DNA from: Polytrichum commune
Taxonomy: Eukaryota > Streptophyta > Polytrichopsida > Polytrichales > Polytrichaceae
Assembly (NCBI GenBank): GCA_950295325.1
Contig: OX485807.1
Span: 31,653,666-31,717,665 of the forward strand
Reading direction: 5' to 3'
Length of the DNA stretch: 64,000 nucleotides
The notes beneath the pieces were generated by a model. That model ran no database searches, had not been told where the DNA came from, and worked only from the letters and a program-made list of their open reading frames with translations. The position numbers and the translations under genes were made by a program. This document shows positions 12,165-22,000 of this stretch, piece by piece (the stretch's first letter is position 1; each line of letters opens with the position of its first letter).

Positions 12165-12170
12165 ACATGA

Positions 12171-13319
12171 TAGCACTCCCCTAGTTTGGGTCTAGTACCC
12201 AACTATGTTGTGTTGGTTCTAGGCAATGAAGGTGGGAGTCCTCATCATATGCGAGGTTGCCATACACGTAGTTTAAAGAAGCTACTAGTTTTGACTTTGA
12301 ATATTCATCAAATATTCAATTGAGACTAAAAATAATTTTTCTATCTTGATACCTATAATTAGCCCAAAGGCTATTATGAATATATATTTTATATATCAAC
12401 CATATAGCCATATGTATGTGCAATAGCTTAAAGTGTTGGTTTAAGCACCCACTACCTTAATTAGTAGGCCTTTGAAGGACCAGTAGCCTCAAGAACACTC
12501 AAATTAGGAACTGCAAATTACCAGTAATTAGAACAACTTGTCATACAAGAAGTTGCATCCCAAGGGGTTTAATTCAATCCTCGATGACACATTACATGTT
12601 TCAAATTCTTAACTAAGACAAATAGCACATCTATCACTACTAAGCATACGAGTCCTATGCGATTGTCCCATGTCAATGAAAGAACAATGCAAATCTACCA
12701 TTGTGCTAGATTTGCAAATTCTTTAGTCACATCGGCCAAGTTTCGAGTGATGTAGGTCGATTGCAAAGAACTCATAAGCTTGTATTCAATGCACATAAAT
12801 TGTATTTTCACGGTCACATCTCGTGTGGATGGCAACATTCTCTTCCTACTAAGACATGTCATGCAATGTGCAAGCACACCACAATCGTGTCAATTAATCA
12901 TCTTCTTGGGTTTTACGATTGTTAAAATCCACATAGGGTGCTCGAGAATTTGATCTACATCATGGTGCTGACGTTGAATTGATCACATAATATAAGCAGC
13001 TACATGCAAGGAAAAGGTAAAAAGCAACATTCGGACTCACATGATCAACAGTGTAGACAACATGCTAAAAGCTGAAGGATATGGGGATCCTCACCGCCCA
13101 CTATTCTATAAAATCCAGTTTCTTTAGCTTCATTGACACATAAAGCTACATCTTGGGACTAATTTGATGTAAGCATACCTATTCAATCCCTTAAAGTTGC
13201 TTCCCATTAGGTGGCATTTTTCTTTTTGCCTTTTTGGATCAATGGAATGTCTATTGCTAAAAAACAAATGCACCATTGGTGGCATATTTCTTGGCAACGT
13301 CTGCCAACAAGTGAGAAGG
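12171..13319. other. Gene-free repeat DNA
   Basis: No supported exon. A segment around 12630-12700 (AAGCATACGAGTCCTATGC...) resembles 16770-16820, so it belongs to a diverged dispersed repeat family also present elsewhere in the window. Confidence 0.45.
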
Positions 13320-13392
13320 TCCTTCATAAGGCGTTGGCTGGGTTTGCCTTCTGTCTCCAAAAAAAAAAAAAAAAAAAAAATCCTTCATAAGG
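13320..13392 (+). mobile_element. Minute retro-insertion with poly(A) tail and 12-bp target duplication
   Basis: TCCTTCATAAGG occurs at 13320-13331 and again at 13381-13392. Between the copies lie 27 bp of unique sequence followed by a run of 22 A. Flanking direct repeat plus terminal poly(A) is the signature of LINE-type target-primed reverse transcription of a severely 5'-truncated RNA. Confidence 0.7.
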
Positions 13393-13416
13393 TGCATACT
13401 ATACAAACTACACTAA

Positions 13417-14478
13417 GGGCCGGTTTACACCATGGACCATGCACGATGGCCTTTTTCATGGTCCAACTTGATGGTCCAACTTCCATGGTCCAATTTTGAA
13501 ATATCAATATACAAAGCTTTTGGGCTCCGCACTAGCCCAGGGAGTGCACTATTCATTAAAACCAAGCATCACGTGCGTGCATGCCCCTTATTAAAACACC
13601 CCTGTATACATTTTATTTTTGCTAAAATCAAGCAATATACTTACAAATCTCATTGCTTCAAAATACATTTCCATACGTACACAAGGGTCCAAAAACAAAT
13701 ACAGAAATTGTATATAACATGTGTACAAATGTTTGGAAATGCAAAAATATGGCCCTATTATATGTATAATATCAAATCATGGATTTTTAGTTATAAAGTC
13801 GTTACTTGGTGGATGAAAAAACACATGATTCTTGGTCCAGGTCTGACTTGAACGCGTAAACGCGTAAATGCGTACTTTACATATATTTTTCTATAGCCTC
13901 ATGTATATCTACTTCTTGCTTAATAGCAATATGTCTCTTGTACGTACATTTTGTACATGCTTGTTTTAAATAATACCCCTTTTGTTCACCCACGTGTATA
14001 AATACAGTACTTGAACAGTGCACACCCTGGGCGCACTAGGTGTAAAGCAAATTGGACCAAGAGGAATGACCATGCACCAGAAAGTGAATGTGTTGAATTT
14101 TTTTTAATATATGTCCAAAAAAGACAGTTTTGAAAAAAATTCAAGTTTGACCATTCTGTTGTCTTCATTTGTCGTCTTCTTCTCTTCCCCAGGAAAAAAA
14201 TTAGCAAGAAATTATTGTAACATTATTTCTCTGCCATGGGCCCTTGCTTTCTTCTACTAAAGCACCTCTTTTGCCTCTCCCACTGCAAAACCCGTTCGAC
14301 CATGTCAGTGGATAATGTAAGCCTTAAAAATATGTCTTTTGGGGACCTCGAACTCCATGGTCACTCTAATATTTTTTTCTTAGCATAAACCAAAGTGGTC
14401 CCAGGACGAGTTCAACAACCAATCATAGATTTTACAAGGCCTTGGGACGACTTCATGGTCCATGGTGTAATCAACCCC
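13417..14478. mobile_element. Non-autonomous PIF/Harbinger-like element, 1,062 bp, TAA target duplication
   Basis: Left end GGGCCGGTTTACACCATGG and right end CCATGGTGTAATCAACCCC are imperfect inverted repeats, extended by ACCATG on both sides. TAA flanks both ends (13414-13416 and 14479-14481). A 3-bp TWA duplication with G-rich termini is the hallmark of PIF/Harbinger. No transposase is seen; the interior is AT-rich with no credible ORF. Confidence 0.75.
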
Positions 14479-14907
14479 TAAATATGATATCTAGTGTGAC
14501 CAGTTCTAATTCATTGGTCTTGCTCAATACTAATTGTAAACCGCAGTATAGTGTCACCAACATTCAATGTTAACCCAACATTATTTGTCATTTCTTGTAA
14601 TTTGGGGGGATGGGGGGGATATTATAGATTTACAGTGTTGCAATTACTGTCACTTACCAAGTGATTTTTCATCCAAATTTCAATCATCCATGACAATATT
14701 TCATCACAAGTTGCTGACAAGAGAAGGTAGGGTTTTTGGCCAATGGATGAAGTCATCCGTCGTCCATGACAAAAAAGTGTTCACTTATTCACAAGTGTCA
14801 TCCGAACATGTCCCATAGTTTCATAAAATAGCATATGACACCAAATACCATATTTAGTGTACTAGCCTTTATCTTAAATTTGAGCTCTTCTTTACAAGTG
14901 TGTATTA

Positions 14908-15439
14908 GGGCCGCTTTACACCTAGAGGCCGGGCCAATTCCCCTTGAGGCCAATTGCATGAAATTTCAACCCCTTTTGGGTTGGAGGCCGGCCTCAACTA
15001 CACATTATAATAAGATTATAATGGGGGCCAATTTTTCCATATGTAAAGGTCTTAGGGCCAAGAAGCTAGGCTGATTCAATCAAATCTAGCATAATCCAAC
15101 AGATCTAGCATAATCTAGCATAAAGCCGTTCATATTTCCACATAATCCAATTGATATAGTTCGTTGAAAGAATCATATGTTATTAAGAAAAAAATTATTG
15201 AAATGTGACATTGGTCCCAAGACCAAGAATTGGCCTACCATTTTGGGTGCACCTAGTTCAACGAACTCGGGCCCTGTCATATCATGCATTTTTTAATTAA
15301 AAAAATCACAACACCAAATCGATCCGGCCTTTAGGTGTAAAGGGGTTGGGGCTGATTTTAGCCTTTTGGCCAATCACAAGTGAGGATTTCAAACCTCTTA
15401 CACAATGAAATGGCCCGGCCTCTAGGTGTAAAGTGACCC
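14908..15439. mobile_element. Non-autonomous PIF/Harbinger-like element, 532 bp, TTA target duplication
   Basis: Left end GGGCCGCTTTACACCTAGAG and right end CTCTAGGTGTAAAGTGACCC form terminal inverted repeats (with the following GCCGGGCC also matching). They are flanked by TTA at 14905-14907 and 15440-15442. Its ends resemble those of the 13417 element (GGGCCGSTTTACACC), so one transposase probably mobilised both. Confidence 0.8.
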
Positions 15440-15485
15440 TTATACATGTGTAATCTGAAAATAGGTGTTTGTAATCCCTTTGGTA

Positions 15486-16544
15486 CACCCTAACCTTGAT
15501 AATATCACACTTGTTAATAGAACACCTTGATATTGTCACCTAAAAGTTTGAAACCGATTTCCATAGTGTAAAACTCCCTCGTTATTATCACTATCACCCT
15601 TGATAATGTCACATTTTTTTTTCAAAATTTGTAGTGTAAGTGTGATAATAACAAGTAACATGGATGAAAAAAGGCCGGATGGACAACAAATTCTATGGAT
15701 GACGTCGGCATGTTCACCTGCTTCTGCTTGAATCTTGGGTTCTTGAATCTTGAATCTCATGTGCCGAAGAAGCAACGGTTTCTCTCGCAAATCAACTTCT
15801 CGCAGCTCCGCCTGCATCGTATGCTCTCTCCTCTCGCCGCTCCACACACTGCTCTGCCCCTCATCTTCTTGCCGCTCTCCTCAACAAACTACTGCATCCA
15901 CAAGGTTGTTGAAGGCAAGCCTGTAGAAAAGCTTTGTCCTTTGGAGTACATAAACATGGAAGGTGAAGATGATTTTGAGGTGGAATTTTCTACTGAGGAG
16001 CTTGTGCAATTAGTGCAAGATGGCGAACAGGTTCTTGATTCCATGGAAGTGGACCCATTGATTGTTGATAGCAGTGATGATGAGTCTAAAGTAGTGAAGC
16101 TAAGCGATGCACAAAAATATGCTAAAGATGTTTTGAATTTTATGGCCAGCCAAGGTTCTCAGATTTTCAGCACTCATGAGTTGTTAGAAATGGAAAAAAT
16201 CCATGACAAACTCATTAGAATTGGTGTTGCACATTTAACATCAACAAAACAATGTGACATTAGAAGCTTCTTTGTCTCTAGTGAGAGGTCTTTACCTGAT
16301 CTCAATGACACATTATGATGTGCTCTTGTTGTTATTCACAATTTTGAATTAGATTTTACATTCAAAAACATTGAAGTCTCGTATTTGTTATTATTTTTTA
16401 AATTGTAATTATATTTTGATTTTCTACATATTTTTTGATAATATCACATTATGCACAAAATGTGACATTATCAAGTATGTCACACCTTGTTTATATCACA
16501 CTTTTTGGTGAAACGGAGGGTGTGACATTATCAAGGTTAGGGTG
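15486..16544 (+). mobile_element. Pogo-like (Tc1/mariner) element, copy 1, 1,059 bp
   Basis: Ends CACCCTAACCTTGATAAT and its near reverse complement ATTATCAAGGTTAGGGTG, flanked by TA on both sides (15484-15485 and 16545-16546). The subterminal region repeats CTTGATAAT/CTTGTTAAT/CTTGATATT words. TA target sites and ends of this kind fit plant pogo/Lemi-type elements. It carries one 207-codon ORF that looks like a transposase C-terminus only, so it is probably an internal-deletion derivative. A near-identical copy lies at 29850-30908. Confidence 0.75.
15695..16318 (+). CDS. Residual pogo-like transposase C-terminal ORF (copy 1)
   Basis: A 207-codon ORF. The natural coding part probably starts at the internal ATG 15956 (MEGEDDFEVEFSTEELVQ). 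The upstream 87 codons lie over what looks like a former leader. The C-terminal half has an acidic SSDDES patch, a helical segment with KYAKDVLNFMASQ and LEMEKIHDKLIRI, and then KQCDIRSFF. Endings of the form KQ-x-I-x-x-FF are typical of pogo/Tigger-class transposases. No DDE core is present, so catalysis is not possible. The identical ORF in copy 2 shows recent duplication rather than selection. Alternative: a separate element-encoded protein of unknown role. Confidence 0.5.
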   Translation: MDDVGMFTCFCLNLGFLNLESHVPKKQRFLSQINFSQLRLHRMLSPLAAPHTALPLIFLPLSSTNYCIHKVVEGKPVEKLCPLEYINMEGEDDFEVEFSTEELVQLVQDGEQVLDSMEVDPLIVDSSDDESKVVKLSDAQKYAKDVLNFMASQGSQIFSTHELLEMEKIHDKLIRIGVAHLTSTKQCDIRSFFVSSERSLPDLNDTL

Positions 16545-16546
16545 TA

Positions 16547-19094
16547 TGTCCAACACCAATTTATGAAGTTGTTTTTTTGGGGTCAACTATGCACACAACA
16601 GGGTGACAAATTAACTTGGAAGGATATTTACTCCACTTCATCGGCTGCCACTTACACCAGATTCCAATGCATGGAGTAACAACGGCAGGCAGAGCTTGAG
16701 TTTAATGTATCTCCTTTTTGGTCCTCCTACCACTTTTGAAGTAGGTAAGATAGAGTTGTGTTATTTGGGTACTCACCACAAGCATATGAGTCCTAGGCAA
16801 TTGACCTATGTCACTGGGAACTTGTCTTTTGCAACTGAAAAATTTGTAATCTAGCACAATGATAAATTGTTGCATTGTTCTTTCATCGACGTAAAATGTT
16901 TGCGTAGGACTCATAAGTTAGTAGTGACTTTTCTCGATGCACTCACCTCTCATGGGATATGGAACACATAAATCAATGGGAGATGATTGGCGAATCCAAA
17001 TCTCATCCATAGCCATTTGCATCATGATTTCTGGAACTTATATGATTATCTTATTCATTATCAAACGGAAGATTTGTGTCCTCATTAAGTGGTCATATAA
17101 GTCCCCCGCCCCAATCCTGTTGTAGTGTGTCCTCTACATACCACTCAAATATTGGTGTCCAATATATTGTTTTGTTGGAATTAGACACGTCTACTTTAAT
17201 GACATTATGATCGTCAACGGTGTCCATTCTTGGATCCAACAGAATGTGCCTCATTTTCACCTTCATTGTAAGAAAAAATGGCATGATTTGTTGTCACTAG
17301 GGATTGGGATATTTGACCAATCGCCAATTTCAATGACAAGTCTATAATTCTAGGTGCAGTAAGTAGCAATGTGATTTTGCATTGGGGTGGTGCCAATGAT
17401 TGCCTCAAGTACAATACACATTCATAGACAAGAAAGCCTTGAGGTGAAGGTAATCTAATTTCTTTCCCCATGAGGTGGAAGAATTCCACTTTGTAACAAG
17501 AAAAGCTTCCTTTTGGGGATCAAATGTGATTTTTGGTAGTGTTTGGATGTCATGGGTTCCCATTGAATGTGAACCATACCTGCAGCAACCATTGACACCA
17601 CCCCAACACAAAGTCATTGTTGCTTGCGACACCTCAAATCAAAGCTCACCACTGAAATTAGCAGGTGGCTCACTAGAACCAATCTCTAAAAGATCATACC
17701 ACTTACAACGTAATTGGAAATGAGGCCCATTACAACTCTTCTAGGGTCACTGGCAAACTATTGTAGGTGACTGCCAAGACATCACGAGTTTGCAAATGTC
17801 GCCAAATCTGAAACAGCTTTCCTATTTTAAAAACTGAGCACGAAGTACTTTCCACCTTTAACACCCTGATTGCAACACTATCCAACTACTTTTCACCTTC
17901 AGTCAGTGAAGTGGACCTCCAATTGCAAATCACTGAGCTGTGCGTAATAACAATTGCACAAATCATGCATTCAGCAACATACAGTATTTTTAAAACGAGC
18001 ATGAAGAACTGAGGACACACCTAAAAATCTCAAAAGAATGTGGGTTTTGGTCATACTTCCAAGGAATACGCATGCTGGGTACATTACTGAACCTCCTAAT
18101 GGTTGGTACCCACTTCCATTTTCACAAACAACATGCTGAATAAGTTAGAGGCAGCAAAGGCCATATCTTTCACATCTTTCGCCACATTTTTGGAGAAGAT
18201 ATTAGTATAAGAGTCCCCAAGTATGTCTGTCACATACAGGATACAACCTTGTCTCCAACTCCTTTCTCTGGTTTATGAGCCAATGACACTTCTTTGCACT
18301 GGCTTCAAGATTTTAGTTTAACAAAAGGAATTGCTGTATGCAAGAAATGCCAAGTGCACAAAAAGGACCAAGATTTGTTGATGCACACCAAACAATTACA
18401 AGTGATACGTAAGTTCTTCCCAAGGGATAAGACAGATACCTGGTGCTATACAGTAGTCAACACAAGCATTTATCAAGCGTTTATCTTGTAGAGTACGTCC
18501 ATTTTGCTGCGGGTGTTGGAGTGAACCCTACTTGGAGTGAGATGTAAAATTTTGAAACATTTGCAACATTCTGTTATCTACAAAGCTAGCAATGATCCCT
18601 ATATATGGAAATCCAACAACCATCTCTTGGAATACAGTGTCTTTATCACATTTCAGATTAACCAATTTCAACTAACAAGTATGTCCTACTGAGTAACCTT
18701 CTGAGCTGCAAATCCAGCCAACAAGTAGCAATGACAGGCTGCCCAGGTTCTATAGAAGTATTGATGAACATCACTGTACAAGTCGCCCTGCAGAGCTGTA
18801 CAACTCACTCCACCTGCAGAGGGGGAACCTGTTATCATATACATCTAGAGACAAAGATCCTCACCAAGAACAGGGCCACTGAAGTCGAGTCTCCAAGGGA
18901 GGTCCATCCATCCATAGATTGATCGTCACAAGCTGTACGAGAGCAGGTGACCGTGACCATTACTGGTTTACAGGCTGAGCGAAATAATGGTTATTCTAGA
19001 GATCTGAAATGCCTGGGTTTCCAACAATGGACATCAAACTTACCTGACTCACTTCACTAGCAGTTGTTAAGGAACAACATAATGGCTTAGTCCA
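16547..19094. other. Repeat-rich intergenic region downstream of the BSD gene
   Basis: A dispersed repeat occupies about 16750-17170 (CATAGCCATTTGC ... TTATTCATTATCAAA ... GGTCATATAA), with relatives at 26730-26870 and 63870-64000. On the minus strand, two overlapping frames at 17632-17405 and 17489-17214 read like one frameshifted protein fragment, but I recognise no family. The part from 17720 to 19090 shows no exon; part of it may be 3' UTR of the BSD gene. Confidence 0.4.
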
Positions 19095-22000
19095 TCAACT
19101 TGAGGCTGTCTCAGCTGATTTGTGAGCTGTATCACAGTCTTGGTCTGGAATTTCCACCATTTCTCCATCAGAAGAAGCTTCACTAATGGCCGGTTTATTT
19201 GACTCCAGAGTAATCTCCGCACCTGATGCACTCCCACTTCTCTTTGTCCTGTTTGACCCCAAGCCCTCTTGTGCAGCCTCCTCTCCATCACTGTCCAATG
19301 CCTAGAGTGTCCATACACCAGTTAATGAGGTCAACCACAGCCTGACTGCCACAGGTATGGAAAGCACATTTTGATTTCACCACTAAGCCACAAAGCATTC
19401 CACACACTTTATTTCTGCATTTTGTGTTGACCTTTAATGCTTTGGAACTTAATTGGTCCATAATTGAATGTTTGATAGGCTCCAATGGCATGTCTATCAA
19501 AAAGAATTCTAGACCAGTTATTTAAGTGTCTACATCACCTTCTCAAGAATCAGCGTACAGAATTGAGGATGGGCACAGTTCATGGCAAGGTCTAAAAGAT
19601 AAACACTACTCTCTAAAAAGGCTATATTGGTTAAAGAGGTGGTACAATATCAGATGGTATGTCTTTGGGAAGCATAGGCATTGGTAAAAGGATTCATAGT
19701 GCACAGAATTGTCATTTTTAAGTACAAATTGGTCTTCATGATGCCTACTTGCGCAATCACAAAAATTTGGACTTCCACAAATTCGAGGGAAAGCTTCAAG
19801 TCATGTAGTATATAAATTGGTGTAAATCATTATTGCACATATGTATCAACCGCAAATCTTTGCACACAAACTGCTCAGTTTCATTCCTTTACATGACAAG
19901 TTTTAACTTGAACTGGCAAATGCTTCTCCCACCTGCCCCACATGGTCATTCTTTGTGATTTCATTGATAAAGAACAAAAGGGTACACGTGATAAACACAA
20001 AAACAAGATTTTGATCTAGATTGATGTGACATGAATTTGTGAGGAATCTTCAATCTTGAAGTTTGAACATGCCTACATGGAGCTCACGGGATTGACTGTA
20101 AGGAAAACAGTCTACAACGAATCAATACCAACAAACCTGCTTCACAAAGATTCACTTTCTATGCTTGCAACTCTCAGTTAATGATTCATCTCAAAACTTG
20201 TAGAAAGCCCTAGAGAATCTAAGATTTAAATGATCATCAGCAGGAGGAATATATGCATAGTTTCAGCTCATGTAGATTTTTTAGGACAGATTGACTGAAG
20301 GGGCTGGAACTATCACAATATTCTCCACTCTGCAGAGCACACATTTCTAATACTTATGATTCCAGAAATTCCACACAACCTGGTGAGACTTGTCAAGATG
20401 CACTTACAGCACCATTCACAAGTTTGTCGAAGTCTTTATCAAAGTCATCATCTAGACCCTCTGCAAAACAATAACACAGATCCCTAAAGTGAGATAGTAT
20501 TTGTTAGACATGCAAACACAGGCAATACCAGATAGTCAACTCCCTGGTAGGATCAAGACTTAAAAACCCTAGGCATGAACCCACCAACATGTAAAAGAAT
20601 GGGTGCTAGGTACTTGAGTAGGGACAGTGGCAATGCTACACCTGCTCAACAGCCATATATCTACTTAATTCTCTAAAAACATACCATAACAGAATCCAGC
20701 AGTTCACTGCAGATTATTAAAACAAAATCCTTCAGTCATTAGTAAGCATTTCTAACTGATGCATCGTTTACGTAACTGACTACACTCTCCAGAACTACCA
20801 GAATGACCATATGTATAGTATGGGCACAGTGGTCAATACCTGCAGCCTCGTCATCACTACCCAGAGCTCCCATTAGATATGCATCGAGGTCAGCGTCATC
20901 ATCTCCAGACTTGACTGATTTCCCAGCAGCAGCACCTTCAGCCTTGGCCTTTGCCCATACAGAAACGCCTGACAACGATCTTGAGAGCTCCTCATCAATG
21001 GCCGCTTTCTTCAGTTCCTCTTCCTCTGCCTTGGCCTTGGCTGCTGCTCGCTCTATTGCCCTTGCCTCAAACCTACAGGCAAGATGATTGTTTGCAACGT
21101 ATATTTAGGCCCCCAATTTCTCAAGCCTTCTATACTCTGTCTTGCACCAGCTGCTGGTGCAACATCACTTTTAAATTGTAAGTTAATTAAACAAGATGTG
21201 CAGTTGACATTATTTATCTTTTATTCAAAGACTTTCAGCTTTGTAAAAGAATCTCTAGTAAGATTTCACTCTGGCATCACCCTACAATACTCTCGGTGTG
21301 AATTTAAAAATCAGCAATGGCAAAATCAAGTACATACGGTGCAATGTATGACTGGACCAGGATGAAGTAGATCTTCCAGAATTTGCTTTCTCTCATCCGA
21401 CGTGGACACAGAACATATCTGAAATCTGAGATCTCCTGCATCCCGCCCACATGAATGCTACTCAGCCAAAATGAATGATTGCACATACCAGTAAAACAGA
21501 AAGACACAGCTTATTTTCTCAAAAAACGTCAGCTAACCTACTTCAGGCCATACAGTGGTGTCAATGCTAAAGGCAAGATACTTGTCAAAAATATGGAATA
21601 TTAAAACCAGATTTGTATTATCGAAAACAGAATTGATATTCAGATAAATTAGAACTAAGATGGTGATGTAAAACAAGATAATCACTGCCACTTGGAACCC
21701 TACTGTTCCTATAATATACATCTCAATTGATTCGCAAGTTTGACCCCATTCTTTTCCAGGAGTCAGAAATAGTACTCTCATTGTAGTTTGAGCAATCACT
21801 ATTCCAAACATGCCCTCATGTATAATATGCCCCTTTGCCCCTCGACTAGCACTCTCCTACACTAACCCTCTAACAAAACCACTCAAAATCAGAGGCTAAT
21901 CCTTAAGTGGTTTCCCACTTCAGATTAACCCTGCTCTTGCCAGTCGATTTTCTTCTTTATACCCTCAGTTCCTCAGATGAAGATGGCATTTTGGATGCCA

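Larger units (their letters stand above)
900..12170. mobile_element. Candidate MULE-type DNA transposon with passenger methyltransferase gene (decayed)
   Basis: A 21-nt word at 915-935 recurs as an exact reverse complement at 12144-12164. Both lie in GAGC/GCTC-rich clusters that are further apart in inverted orientation than any gene in the interval. Between them sit a Mutator-like transposase pseudogene (minus strand) and a ParB-like/DNA-methyltransferase-like pseudogene (plus strand), divergently arranged with about 420 bp between their starts. Seen directly: the inverted motifs and the two gene remnants. Inferred: that they belong to one transposed unit. I could not fix the exact ends or a target-site duplication (MULEs usually make 8-11 bp), and the inverted motif could be subterminal. 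Both genes carry stops or frameshifts, so this copy is not autonomous. Confidence 0.5.

Noticed and set aside
15536-15847. 103-codon minus-strand ORF repeated at 29900-30211
   Set aside because: It lies in the 5' part of the pogo-like copies opposite the sense ORF; identical in both only because the elements are near-identical.
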